A stretch of 64,000 nucleotides of DNA. It comes from Ahaetulla prasina (taxonomy: Eukaryota; Chordata; Lepidosauria; Squamata; Colubridae). Positions 1-11,739 of the stretch are shown here, piece after piece. The position numbers and the translations under genes were made by a program. The notes under the pieces were generated by a model that ran no database searches, was not told the origin of the DNA, and saw nothing but the letters and a program-made list of their open reading frames with translations. Positions within the stretch are counted from its first letter, which is position 1; each line of letters begins with the position of its first letter. The stretch lies in contig NC_080546.1 of the NCBI RefSeq assembly GCF_028640845.1, positions 34,975,520-35,039,519 on the forward strand, given 5' to 3'.

Positions 1-175
1 CCCAAAGGTCTCCCTCCAGCTGACAGGACGATGATCCACGGGGCGGTAGGTCTGGTGAGCTCGGGAGAAACTTCCACGGCTTCCCGGCCGGGAAAAGACC
101 CGACCCGCTGTCAGCATGATTTTTAAAACGCCGCCATCCTGCGCATGCGTAGAAGAAGAACCCTTATGGCTTTTT
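1..175. other. GC- and CpG-rich fragment at window edge
   Basis: The first ~175 bases are much richer in G+C and CpG than the following 2 kb. They include GCGCATGCG and GGCCGGG-like strings and end near a T-rich run. No open frame or splice signal is convincing. It could be the end of a retroelement (5' UTR or LTR-like) cut by the window edge. I cannot assign a family. Confidence 0.3.
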
Positions 176-2437
176 TCTGTTTCAGTTACTTTTATTGCAA
201 TTTTTTCTGAAGAGGTAAACTTTGAATTTTGGAACATATAATTTTAATTTATTGATAATCTAATCATAACTCAGATATGACAGAACATTCTGTGACAGCT
301 ATATGCAAAACCGTGTACATACTATGAAGCAAAATAAGGATTTTAAAAAAGAAAATCAGAAAAATAGGTCTGCATATTTAAAGAATATTATAATCAAAGT
401 GTGAATATTAATAAATATAAGTATATTATCATTGTCCCTGGCATCTTTATTATTATTTATAATAATTTTGACTAGATTTCAAGTTATGTATTCAAATTTA
501 AAAATATCATATTTTTAATAATAGTTTTTAATTTCAGGCTAAATTAACATAGTTAAATGTTGGGATTAAATGCACAAATATCTATTTAGCTAACCAGTTA
601 TGGAAATTCATCAATCCCAGCCAAGCATAACCTGCTGTTTGCCATAACCTTTTAAGATCTGAACTAGGAATGTGCCTGTCTATCCATCTATATCAATAGG
701 GATGCTTTTATTTCATATCTATATAATGTGTATTGTCCCACACTAATATTGATTGAAAGAACTCAGGCAAAGCAGTGTCAGCTTTTATTCCTACAGGGAA
801 ACCACTCAGCTGAATAGCAAGCCACTTAAGGTCAAATCAGGATTCATCTCACTTTGTTGCTATGTTATAAAGTGTATAGAACAAATGCAGAAAAAAAGGA
901 AAGGAAAGAAAAAAAACAGTTGGAACAATCCTTGTAAAGATTATCACTTTAAAGTTTCTTTAAATGCCTGTTGTCCCACTAACACAAATGATAAGATTAA
1001 CCATAGTGTGTTGCACAAAAATAGTGAAAACACTAAAAGTATTTGAAGAAACAAGACCAGACATTTCAAATATTGGCAAAATACAATATGCAGCTAAGAG
1101 TGTATGTAAGCAACCAAGCAGTATCCATAATTTTAAAATGGAACACACAGATCTAAGGTAAATAAATACTGTAGTGCCAATAACTGTAGTTTTGAAACAG
1201 TTTCTTAGAGAAGAACCTGTTCCTAAGTGCAAATAATTGGAAGTTATTTCCATTCTATGGATGGAATGTATATTTTTAAAGTGAGATCAATCTGGATGTT
1301 GTGATATACTTCACTCATAGACATTCAGCTGAAGGCAATTCATTTTCTTCATAAGGGGCATTTAAAACTAACCATAAGGAATAAAAATAGAACAAAGAGT
1401 GGAAAATGTTTTTTAGTATACTATTAAAAACATCCAAGAATAGACCTTCAAATTATATTTGAAAGTGCAGATCTGAAGTGTATCTACAGGGTTCAATTTT
1501 ACACACACTCTTGGAATCTAACTACTTTATGAATCCATAAAAGTATTAAAGATTTGTTTGAGAAAGAAGAGGGAGAAGCTGGTTTTGCTATTATTATAAT
1601 GGTCATCAGATAAGTCTATTTTTAGTTGAGATGGGTGGAAAAACTGAGTTGGTCAGTTGCATTATGCCACTGAAAGCTAATTACAGATTTGTAATAAGTA
1701 ACAACTGTTCTCTCTTAATTGGCCTTTATTTCTTCTATAATATGAAAAAAATATTGTGGGATCTGCTTTCTCTAATAATGGATTCAAAAAGGAGAAATTT
1801 AAAAAAATAATTAGATTAGGCCTCAGAATTAAGTAAGTGCAAACAATTATATCCACTGAATGAATATATTTTCCAGATAAAATTAAAATTAATTACTCAG
1901 GAAAATGAATGTCCTGCCACCACCAGATGGATTCTTTCTTAAAGAATGAAGCTAAAAGTGCAGGAATCCTTAAGGCTCAGAACCATTAATGAAATAGTGA
2001 GAAGGCACCAATACATATATTGAGCCATGTGTTCCTAACTCTAAAATGCTGGGCAAAACAAAATTATTTCAAAGTCAGAATTTACCATTTCACACTGCAA
2101 ACAATTGCTTAACAAACAAAATGGGCTGTTTCATTTCAAAATACTGCCAGAATGGTTGGTTTCAGATTCAAACTAATGTATGTCGAATTCAAATATTCTG
2201 CACATTCTCAGTTGCTATCATTTGCACAAAGATGTTAACAAATTTCAAAATATTTTATTGGATCAGATTGAACTTCAGTTTGCATGGCATCTTTTTTTGA
2301 AACAGTAGGTGTTGTTTGTCACTGTGAAAACAAAATAGAATTATTATTTGTGCATAGTATCTGGTTAAATATGTAGATACTGCTTCTGAATCTGGAAATC
2401 CTATGGCACTATCATCAATACCCATTATCAAGATTCT

Positions 2438-2440
<3 letters not shown>
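176..2440. other. AT-rich intronic sequence, no gene seen
   Basis: Unique-looking AT-rich DNA. The open frames here are under 100 codons, have no recognisable domains and overlap on both strands. It is interpreted as part of the long SLC10A7 intron that precedes the exon at 32701. Confidence 0.6.

Positions 2441-2475
<35 letters not shown>
2441..2475. repeat. (TG)n microsatellite
   Basis: About 17 uninterrupted TG units. The cysteine/valine-rich and threonine/histidine-rich open frames on either strand are products of the repeat and are not genes. Confidence 0.95.
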
Positions 2476-2478
<3 letters not shown>

Positions 2479-2812
2479 CATACACATCCAAGCATGCACA
2501 CCAACATTGTATCAGAATTGTTTGCATTTAGACAACGTAAAAAGATTAATAACTCTAAAATACACATATCATACACATATCTGCCTTGCATTATCTTTTT
2601 ACAGAATAAAACACAGGAGAACACACATGTAAAACACACACATGCAACTGTCTACCCATGTGGACATTCTCACAGCTAAAACAAATGTTAAGAGAAAACA
2701 AAACATTTATACATTCTATTATTGGGCATTCAGCACCCCAGATCATATGGTTGCATTGGTTAAATCACCTTTCCTCAACTGGTTAGCCCAGAGATATGGA
2801 GATATGAGTTGT

Positions 2813-2962
2813 ATAAGCCTGGCTCAGTGGCTAAAACGCTGAGCTTGTCGATCAGAAAAGTCGGCAATTCGGCGGTTTGAATCCCTAGTATAGGTCTCCT
2901 GCGTGAGCAGGGGGTTGGACTAGATAACCTCCAAGGTCCCTTCCAGCTCTGTTACTGTTAAA
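2813..2962 (+). repeat. tRNA-derived SINE with CR1-type 3' tail
   Basis: The head carries both internal Pol III promoter boxes: an A box TGGCTCAGTGG at 2820-2830 and a B box GGTTTGAATCC at about 2874-2884. The body then changes to a segment with GGGGTTGGACTAGATAACCT and CCCTTCCAGCTCTGTTA, which closely matches the CR1-type 3' end seen at 29.6 kb in this window. A head from a tRNA and a tail from a LINE is the standard architecture of SINEs mobilised by that LINE. Only a few differences from the expected boxes are visible. Confidence 0.8.
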
Positions 2963-5550
2963 TGTTAAATGTATTCCAGCACATATGGAAGCATCAGACT
3001 AGAGAAGGCTGACCTAGTTATATCTTATAGACCTATGAATTAAATGGGTGTTTTTATTGAGTCACCAGCCATCTTGCTTCAGTGCCAGCATCTGTTCTAC
3101 TATCTCCCATTATTTTGTGGCTAGTTGCTTAATTATAAAACATATCCAGATTAGTCAATTGTATCATTATATATCAAAGATGTATAACTGTAATATAAAC
3201 TGATACGCTTCCTTAGAATAACATTACATTTAACCCAGACAGGTTATAATGATTGGGTAACTAGATGCACCCTGAAATTTTATTACTATCAAGCGTTCTT
3301 TATAAATATTATTTTGCCTTCACTTATATTGGATGCAGCTGTGCTCACCATTATTAAATTTTTGGAAAAATATGGTGTACATGTCTCATTGACTAGTAAA
3401 TCCAGTAAGAAGAGTAATATGTAAGAGTATCATTGATAGAACAGTTCTTCCCATTAAGCCTTCAAACTCTCTTCAGCTGTCAACACATGGGCACTTTCTA
3501 GAGCCAAATTCTCTCACGCTGTGCGCTGCCTGCAGCTTGCCTGAAGCTCAGCTTTGACTGAAAATGTTGATTTCACTTCTTTTAGCCTTGTTCTCATTTA
3601 GCGTTAAAACCTGCCTAGAGTCTGCCTTTTATTCTGTAATGTACACATGCATGTGTCAACCCCTCACACTCTTCTGATGTGAAGTTAAGGTGCTCAAAAG
3701 ATATGCTAGTAATCTCTATGAATAATTGATTAGAGAAGAGTCTGGCAGTGTTAATTGTGAGGTGCAACTGAGTGAACGCCAAAACAAAAGCTCTTTGGAA
3801 TGTTTCTGAGAAAAAAGAAAGGAACAGACTTGTAAAATCTTTAGTATTGAGCAACAGGGTCAGTGTGCTGAAGCGGAATTTAAGCAATGCTTTTGAATAT
3901 AATGGGTTTTGACTTGCCTTTCTTACGTGCCTCAGTGCTTCATTGATTGAGAACTCATTTGTTAAATCAGCTGTTTGTTGGACCATGGGCTGTTGAAATC
4001 ATTTCAAAAAACAAACCCCCTTCACTCATTCCTTTCTTTGTGGTTTTCATAATTCTCAGGGTCTTTTCCCCTTCAAAACTTGAAATATGAAATTCAATGA
4101 AATGTCATTAATGAGAATGGCATATGAACATTGGAATGAACATTGGCAATGGTCTTCTCATTGGGCAATGAAAAAAAGAAGTCAAGACTTATCTGAAATA
4201 TTGATCACTTACCTTGTTAAATGGCACCTTTTAAATGCAGTTCAGAGCTTGGGCTCAAATATTTCAACTGGAAAAAGGTCTTCAACAGAATATACTGAAA
4301 GTGTAGCTCAAGATACACACGGTATATAGTATTTGGCTTTGGGAGATAGTTACACAGGAATTCCACATATGGGGTATAATTTTTAAGTTTTGATGGGTGG
4401 GTAGAGTTGATTAGTACAAGAAGTAGTAACTGCCTATTCTGCAGTACAGATTTCAAAGCTTAATTGTATATATAATGCTAAATATAAGAAAGATGACACT
4501 GAAAATAAATGAAAAAAAAACACTGTAACACAGAAAAGTGCCTTGTTTTTCTTAGAAAACTTGCTCAATTTCTTTTGATAGTTTTGATGGCTACAAGTAA
4601 GAGCTAAAGGAGATAATCTTATTTATATAAATAATGAGCTTAATTAAAGATGCTTCTTGTATCTGAGATATATGCTGAATTAATTAGTTGCTGGTTTCAG
4701 GACTGGAAAAGAATTATTGGAACACCAGTAATTTTTAATTTAGCTTATAACCAGAGTTCAGTCTACTACAGTATATCCTTCCAGTTATTGGATGTGTTTC
4801 TTGTTTGTTGCTACAAAGTATATTTTCTTCAAGTAGCAAGGTATGTTGAATCTAAAGTAGCTGAGACTGAGATTTTACTACATTGCCAGGAAATATCCAT
4901 AGGGATAACATTGTCTTCCTCCTTCCTATGTTTATATAGGCTGATTGTAAGAGTTGCTTCTTTGAGGATGGGCAATTTAATTGCCATTGTTGATTTATGT
5001 CAGACCAGTTAGAAATATGTCTATTAAACTATGACTGTTATTTCTGTAGCTTTATGTTTTGGCTTCCTTATTTTTTCCTATTGTATTAAAAATGAAAATA
5101 TTACATTACATAGTAGGTTACCATTCTAAGATAAAACCATCCTTACTTTTCAGCATTATAGTACTGGATAAAGTAATATATAGATTTTTTAAAATCCTGA
5201 ATAAATAGCAAAATGTGAGTATTTTTAATTGTTAATTAAAAAATAATTATTAAAAATAATTATTAATTATTATTAAAGCAGTTATTCTGCTTTGAAGAAG
5301 TAATGTCCTGATTTTGGCAAGTAATGAGCTATATTTATAGGTCATTCACATCCCATCTCCTAGAGCAGTTTTTCTTAAAGGGTGGTCCTAAGACTCCTTG
5401 GGGTCTCCCAAGGCTCTCTTGGGGTCTATGAATGACATTATTTGCCAGCTTATTTTGAAAGATAATATAGTATTAAAATCCTATGAAGCAATCATGAAAA
5501 GTGACAGAAGCAGTGAATATGAAAATTTTAATTTTAATATGATAAATATT
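2963..5550. other. Intronic sequence, no gene seen
   Basis: AT-rich sequence with no supported coding region. Open frames at 3615-3986 (minus) and 4650-5012 (plus) lack domain motifs and splice context. A short stretch near 5366-5430 resembles the inside of a hAT-type MITE but has no matching second end. Confidence 0.55.
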
Positions 5551-5619
5551 GTTATTAATTAATTAATTAATTCATTCATCACATTTCTGCCTACCCATCT
5601 CACCTAAGTGGCTAATACA

Positions 5620-5920
5620 AAAGCTTTTGGAAAATATAATCCAGTGGACCCAGAAGGAGAATCTTTTCCCACCTCTCTTGAGCTTCTACAAGGCACTAAA
5701 GATGTGGCTGTGCCATCAATGGTGGAGAATGGGATGTTTAGTGGAACCCATATAGTGGTTCTATGAGTGTGGATTGTTTTTAGACCTTGGTTGTGGATTG
5801 TCTTTATATGCTTTTTATTGGGATAGGTGTATTGTTTTTTGTGTTCTGAAATTGTTACAACCCTCCTAGAATCATGCAATTGAGATAGGTGACTATATAA
5901 AGCAGATAAATAAATTCCCA
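5620..5920 (+). repeat. Old L2/CR1-type LINE 3' relic
   Basis: Around 5690-5720 a frame reads with similarity to the extreme C-terminus of L2-type ORF2 (an ...ALK-WL- pattern). It is followed at 5862-5915 by a degraded 3' end of the type 'CCCxxxAGA...GAGATAGGTGACTATATAAA' and an AATAAAT-rich tail. Just upstream (5553-5612) lies the mirror situation, an antisense (ATTA)n plus CTGCCTACCCATCTCA tail of a related element. Both are highly diverged. Confidence 0.45.
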
Positions 5921-6063
5921 TTAAAGTTTGAGTCAAATTAATGGAATCTGCAGTGTTATTTCAGTTCCTTTGCTTCAGAATATTAGCTGTAATTTTATGC
6001 CCGTAGGTGACAAATAAATTCAGTGTTTAGTAGTGATCATAAAAGTCTAAATTGCAAAATGTT

Positions 6064-6124
6064 TTGTCTGTCTGTCTCTGTCTGCCTGCCTGCCTGCCTG
6101 CCTACATCCATCCATCCATCCATC
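6064..6124. repeat. Compound tetranucleotide repeat (TGTC/TGCC/CATC)
   Basis: Successive blocks of TGTC, TGCC and ATCC tetranucleotides. It has the same block-wise turnover as the much larger GATA/GGTA/GACA array at 57.9 kb. Confidence 0.9.
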
Positions 6125-6275
6125 TAATGTACAGACTGTCCATTTCATTCACAGAATATGGAGAAAGAATTGATATTTTTCTTGTTTTCTTACATTCTCA
6201 TTTTGTTTGCAATATCCTACTGTTAACGTTTAGATTGGATAAAGGGCACTTTAGGAGACATTGGTGGCTGACTCA

Positions 6276-6512
6276 ACAAAAACGGTGGCCCAATGGTTAG
6301 AATGCAGTACTGCAGGCTACTTCTGCTGATTGCAATTTGGCAGTTCAAATCTCACCAGGCTCAAACTTGACTCAGCCTTCCATCCTTCTGAGGTCAGTAA
6401 AATGAGGACCCAGATTATTGGGGGCAACATGCTGACTCTGTAAACCGCTTAGAGAGGGCTGTAAAAAACTGTAAAGCAGTATATAAGTCTAAGTGTTATT
6501 GCTATTGCTGTT
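6276..6512 (+). repeat. Sauria-type tRNA-derived SINE
   Basis: The A box TGGCCCAATGG lies at 6286-6296 and the B box GTTCAAATC at 6343-6351. A body follows with CTCAGCCTTCCATCCTTC and GGACCCAGATTATTGGGGGC, then AAACCGCTTAGAGAGGGC and a tail AGTATATAAGTCTAA with a TGCTAT-rich end. The same body recurs at 60.09-60.35 kb, and a tail-only fragment lies at 26.73 kb. The name 'Sauria SINE' rests on recalled family features. Confidence 0.8.
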
Positions 6513-7050
6513 TGGGCAAAGGCAGGTTATGTGGCTCAGGGAAAGATCTGGAATGAAGATAGTGAAATAAATACCAAGGAATATTAGAGCTGAACCTAGT
6601 CATGCAATATATTGGGTTAATGACGATAATAGTTGCAATAATTGACTTGCAAGATATTCCCTAAATTAGAGGTCATATGTTATATAGAATAGTGTGAGAA
6701 AATTAGGCATTTTTGCTTTTGGAATATTGACCAAAACTGAAATGCTGCATGTCGCAGGAATGTAACTGTAGTGTCTACAGTTTCTTTATCTTGCAAAAAC
6801 ATTGGTGAAAATCTTTATTGACCAAAGTCCTGATGTATGGCAGAGGTCAATATATGGTGATAATCATGGCATATCACAGATTGTGAATTGAAATGTAAGA
6901 TAAGTAGGAGCAAATGGTTACAGTCATACACTAATGAAATGAATATTTGAAAATATCTTATGTGTCTTTGAGATACACTATGACACCAGACAAACTATGA
7001 GGAGGAGGAAAGGAATGAAAATAGCTTTTATCAAAATTAGTTAATTAGTT
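6513..7050. other. Intronic sequence, nothing recognised
   Basis: AT-rich, no coding signal, no repeat that I can name. Confidence 0.5.
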
Positions 7051-7420
7051 AGTTTATTTAATCATTTATATTGCTGCCCATTATGCTTTGGTAACTCTGA
7101 GTGGCTAATAAAATCAAAAACCTAATTTAAACAATAAAAAATAAGAATAGAATAATAGCACCTAGAGATAAACCCATTTCAAACCATAAAAAAACAATCA
7201 TATTGGTGGGCTTACCCAATCAGTGGACCTGAGGACATCCAAGCTGAGGGGACATCCAGCTCTTCAATTTTTTTACAGAATGTCAGCAATGTTGGGACCA
7301 ATGAATCTCAGAATTCATGATGTTCCAGAAGGCAGGCACTGCAACATAAAAGGCATCTATTAAACAGTGCCATTTGGGTCTTGCCACAATCTAGAGTATG
7401 TCCAATCTGTCAGAGACAAA
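7050..7420 (-). repeat. Antisense LINE 3' relic
   Basis: TTATATTGCTGCCCATTATG followed by AACTCTGAGTGGCTAATAAA is the complement of a widespread reptile LINE 3' end (GCC...AGAGT...GGGCAGC-TATAAATAAA). The following 300 bp (words such as ATGTTCCAGAAGGCAGGCAC) fits the antisense of the C-terminal coding part. Related tails occur at 5.55, 11.28 and 27.75 kb. It is diverged and without a usable frame. Confidence 0.5.
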
Positions 7421-7654
7421 AAACAAAATTCAGAAAACTAATGAAATTATCAGAACTCACAGCTTCAAAAACGTTAGTCTTGGAGAACTGTTTCTAAAAA
7501 TTGTACAAGCAATGAAAAGAATAAGAGTGGTGACAGTGTGGTTAGCAAAAGTCATTTTAAATATTATTTTGAATTAAGCTGAAGTCTGTTCAAATGCATA
7601 AGATTAATAAACATCTGAAACTGTTACTGTTTATGATGAAAATTGAGAAAATTA

Positions 7655-7930
7655 CAGGTAGTCATTGACTTACAACTATTTATTTAGTGACAATTCGAAG
7701 TTATAACAGCACCAAAAAAAGTGACTCATGACTGCTTTTCACACTCACTGTTGCAGCATTTCCATGGTCATGTGATCAGAATATGAATGCTTGGCAACTG
7801 GTTCATATTTATGATGGTTACAGTGTCTTAGGGTTATGTGATCCTCTTTTGCAACCTTCTAACAAGCAAGGTTAATGTGAAAACCAGATAACCTTAACAA
7901 CTGTGCTACTAACTTAACAACTGCTGTGAT
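7655..7930. mobile_element. MITE 'ACAGGTAGTC' family, left part
   Basis: Non-autonomous DNA element beginning ACAGGTAGTCATTGACTTAC. It is interrupted at ~7930 by a CR1-L3 LINE and resumes at ~8777. Its right end at 8867-8890 is the inverted complement (ACAGGTACTCCTTGACTTAC when read backwards). Internal words such as GTCATGTGATC and CTTAACAACTG recur in relatives at 11.4, 25.5 and 35.07 kb. No transposase frame is visible. Confidence 0.8.
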
Positions 7931-8776
7931 TCACTTATTTCTGGGTTCTATCATATCGCAAGATCTCAAATGGACAGCTAACATCAAAAACATCATTAAA
8001 AAAGGACAACAAAGAATGTTCTTTCTGCGACAACTCAGTAAGCTCAAACTGCCCAAGGAGTTGCTGATCCAGTTCTACAGAGGAATTATTGAGTCTGTCA
8101 TTTGCACCTCTATAACTGTCTGGTTCGGTTCTGCAACCCAACAAGAAAAACACAGACTTCAGAGGATAATTAGAACTGCAGAAAAAATAATTGCTACCAA
8201 CCTGCCTTCCATTGAGGACCTGTATACTGTATGAATCAAGAAGAGAGCCGTGAAAATATTTGCAGATCCCTCGCATCCTGGACATAAACTGTTTCAACTC
8301 CTACCCTCAAAACGACGCTATAGAGCACTGCACACCAGAACAACTAGACACAAGAACAGTTTTTTCCCGAAGGCCATCACTCTGCTAAACAAATAATTCC
8401 CTCAACACTGTCAGACTATTTACTGAATCTGCACTACTATTAATCGTTTCATAGTTCCCATCACCAATCTCTTTCCACTTATGACTGTATGACTATAACT
8501 TTTTGCTTGCAATCCTTATGATTTATATTGATATATTGACCATCAATTGTGTTGTAAATGTTGTACCTTGATGAACGTATCTTTTCTTTTATGTACACTG
8601 AGAGCATATGCACCAAGACAAATTCCTTGTGTGTCCAATCACACTTGGCCAATAAAATTCTATTCTATTCTAAACGTATCTTTTCTTTTATGTAAACTGA
8701 GAGCATATGCACCAAGACAAATTCCTTGTGTGTCCAATCACATTTGGCCAATAAAATTCTATTCTATTCTATTCTA
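7931..8776 (+). pseudogene. CR1-L3 LINE, 5'-truncated ORF2 3' end
   Basis: 5'-truncated LINE inserted in a MITE. The frame from ~7926 to 8234 encodes about 100 residues of the region after the reverse transcriptase core (LGSIISQDLKW at the start, FYRGIIES in the middle). A stop at 8232-8234 interrupts it. The family's C-terminal coding part continues in the same frame (DPSHPGHKLFQLLPSKRRYR) to about 8395. The 3' UTR ends GGCCAATAAAATTC and passes into (ATTCT)n. The last 99 bp are duplicated in tandem (8574-8672 and 8673-8771). No target duplication is evident. A second copy lies at 30.24 kb and an antisense tail at 50.29 kb. Confidence 0.8.
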
Positions 8777-8892
8777 TTAACAGCTGTAACACGAAAGTTT
8801 GTAAAATGGAGCAAAAGTCACTTAACAACTGTCTTACTTAGGAACTGAAATGTTGGGCTCAGTTGTGGTGGTAAGTCAAGGAGTACCTGTAA
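8777..8892. mobile_element. MITE 'ACAGGTAGTC' family, right part
   Basis: Continuation of the element split by the CR1-L3 insertion. Family words GTCACTTAACAACTGTC and GGGCTCAGTTGTGG lead to the right inverted end, GTAAGTCAAGGAGTACCTGT. Confidence 0.8.
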
Positions 8893-10422
8893 TGGAAGAT
8901 AGAAGAATGATGAAAGTTTCTAAATATGGGACAGAAGATCCTGGGGAAGATTAGTTATGGAACAAAAGGAAAGAAATGAGACAAACAAAATCAACTGTTC
9001 CAGCATGAAATAGGGTATGATATAAATATGTTCCATTTAAAGAGTTGCTTGACAGTAAGATGGGTGGCTAAATAAATAAAATTTAAAATCAAATAAGAAT
9101 GTGTATCTAATTTTATGGTGTCATATGTATTGAAGAGAGTTACTTAATTCTTACCATCTTCCCAGAGCCATTTCTGATGTCAAAAATGATGTGTTTGATA
9201 ATGGAGTGAATATATTAGTGAGTTCATTATTTGTTGAAAACCTTACGTTTATTGCTTAACTAATCTCTAGTACTCTTTTGTTACACCAATATTAAAATTG
9301 ATTTTAGTAATTCCACAGTGGTAAAGTAAATCAGAATTGTTGGATTGATCACAATTAGCTTTTATTCAATTGCTCTCCACTCAGTTCATACCATATCATT
9401 TTGCTTACATAGGTAACTTTATCCTCTATCTCCAAGGAATCAGTTGAATCTGAAGATGAAACCAAAAATCCTTCAATCTATTTCTTATCCTGAGAATCTA
9501 CAGGATAATCTGCAATCAAATATAAATCTGTATTTATATTTGAAGTGAGCTATTTCATTACCATTATTATATTATACCATTAATAAAATAAAATCATTTT
9601 ATTTAGTGTAGAACTTAAATAATTATCCAAGTAGTTTTCTTCCTTTTTATTAGCACATATAGCTAAAGTTATTATTACTGTTGTTGATAGAATTGTCTTT
9701 CTGTATTATTCATTGGCTGTCATTCAATCTTATTTTTATGGCTTAGAAGAGGGATAACATATTTAAATATATGAATATTTTACAAAATTCCATATTTTTT
9801 TATGATTGAAAATTTTGTACAGTAGCAGTTTATAGTCATTTTAGCAAATATGTGAAACAGGATATATTTTTCAATAGATTTTTTTCTTTAAAATTTCAAA
9901 ACATTATAATCATTAGTAAAATTCTTGTATATGTGGAAAACTGCTAGGAATTGTGAAACAGTGCTTTTATATCTTACATATCAGATTAAGATAATTTTTA
10001 AATTTTTATTTAATATGTTAATCATTTATGAAATCCTAGAATAACAATAGACTCTTAAACAAATTTAATAGACAGTGTCATTTATTCCTAGATAACACGA
10101 ATGGGTCATGAATAATAACAATCTATTCCATTTTAGGCATTGAAGTTTAAAAAGAATGTTAAGAAATGGGAAATGTCCAGCCTGAAACATGTCTGATTGA
10201 ATGACCTTATTTTGTTTATTTTCCTGCTTCTATGGGAATTGATTTGAAATAGAAGCAAAACTGGCATTTTCTTTGAAATACGAAGGCACTGCAAAAATTG
10301 TGGACATCCGTTTTCACTAAAGTGCAGGAGCATTTTTTCTGCTTCCTATTCCCTGGTTATTGGATATTTCCTCCCACCTCAGAATAATGCCAGCAACCTT
10401 TACTCATGTCAACACACACATT
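8893..10422. other. AT-rich intronic sequence, no gene seen
   Basis: No coding frame above ~70 codons with any recognisable motif and no nameable repeat. It is very AT-rich at 9480-10080. Confidence 0.55.
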
Positions 10423-10430
10423 GTTTAGAC

Positions 10431-10943
10431 CAGGGCTTGTCAACCTTTTTATACCTACTGCCCACTTCTGTATCTCTGTTAGTAGTAAAATTTTCTAACC
10501 GCCCACCGGTTCCACAGTAATGCACAGTGTATCGTCATCTGCGAATGCCTCTCACACATCATGGATTGGGTTGGGGGGGGGCCGCCGGCTACCAGCTCTG
10601 CTTGTCTGTTACAGCTGGGTGGTGTGGGGGGAGATGCGCAAGCTATTCTGGGACAAGGCTCTTTTGTTTGCGGTCGCACTATAATGCCATTTAGTTTCAC
10701 TTACGTAACGTGAACTAAACATGCGCGGGTGATACAAATAGTATATTTTCAGAAATTTAAATTGTGATGGAATTTTATGAAAACCTAATGAAAATGTTTT
10801 TAAATAATGCTATGAAATTTTTTTTAAAAGTCAATTAAATTAAAAAAAAGGAAAGTGCTTCAGTTTCGGACAAAACCCTACCGCCCACCATGAAAGCTGG
10901 AATGCCCACTAGTGGGTGGTAGGGACCAGGTTGACTACCACTG
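10431..10943 (+). mobile_element. hAT-type MITE (~512 bp family), copy 1
   Basis: Starts CAGGGCTTGTCAACC and ends GGTTGACTACCACTG, forming imperfect inverted ends. It is flanked by a perfect 8-bp target duplication, GTTTAGAC (10423-10430 and 10944-10951). An 8-bp duplication and CAG...CTG ends are typical of hAT transposons. The inside has a GC-rich block (10560-10690) and a poly-A/T block, with no transposase. A second copy lies in opposite orientation at 28093-28603. Confidence 0.92.
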
Positions 10944-11072
10944 GTTTAGACTGTAGCTGCCCAATCTATTATTCATTGATTTCCTTAATTTGATTTATAT
11001 GGCTATTGATCTTTGCAAATGCAACTGGCAGTGAATTGAATGAAAATATCAATACAATAATGAAATAAAATC

Positions 11073-11090
11073 TATTACTATTACTATTAC

Positions 11091-11143
<53 letters not shown>
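11073..11143. repeat. (ATT)n microsatellite
   Basis: TTACTA units pass into about 17 ATT units. The poly-asparagine frame on the minus strand is an artefact of this repeat. Confidence 0.95.
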
Positions 11144-11146
<3 letters not shown>

Positions 11147-11252
11147 TTATTCATTAAAAATGAAATTCAGTCAACTGAATATTCAAAAATACATCACAAA
11201 TAGCATTGACTGGTGCTAATAGTTGATACGGGTTGCTGCCAGCATCCTGATA

Positions 11253-11400
11253 TCTATTATTATTATTATTATAAAATTTATTTGCTGCCTATATTTCCAT
11301 GGGCTATTCTAGGTGGCTTACAACAATAAACGGAAAAAGAAAAAGGAAGTTGAAACGAAGTAAAAGTAAAATAATAGACAATAAAATAAACAACAAAAAA
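11253..11400 (-). repeat. Antisense LINE 3' tail
   Basis: An (ATT)n stretch is followed by TTTATTTGCTGCCTATATTT and GGTGGCTTACAACAATAAAC, the antisense 3' end of the same LINE type as at 7.05 and 27.75 kb. Little coding sequence is preserved. Confidence 0.55.
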
Positions 11401-11404
11401 GGTA

Positions 11405-11665
11405 ATACAGATGGTCGTTAACTTACGACTGGTTGTTTTATGATCATTTGTGGTTACGATGATCTTGGAAAGCTGTTTCCGACTACCATAAAATGTTGCA
11501 CCATGCTCCCCCACACAGTCACATGATCACATTTTGGACACCTAGCAACTTGTTCACATTTACAGCTAGTTACCAAGTGCCCTGCCCTAATATGATCCCT
11601 ATTTGCAATCTTGTCTAACAGGTTCCCCAGAAAGCCAATGGGAAGCCGGCAGGAAACATTGCAAG
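11405..11665. mobile_element. 'ACAGGTAGTC'-related MITE, partial
   Basis: Begins ACAGATGGTCGTTAACTTAC, a variant of the left end of the element at 7655, and keeps family words (CACATGATC, CAATGGGAAGCCGGCAGGAA). I cannot find the matching right end, so it is either truncated or interrupted by the following 11.7-12.1 kb segment. Confidence 0.6.
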
Positions 11666-11739
11666 CAGTGGCTTCCTGCTGAGAGGACTCCCTGTTATCT
11701 CTGGGTACTAGCTGAAAGAACTGCCTCTGGTGTGGTACA

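Noticed and set aside
2813..2890. A genuine tRNA gene
   Set aside because: A and B boxes are present, but the sequence continues into a CR1-like tail and does not fold as a complete tRNA; it is a SINE head.
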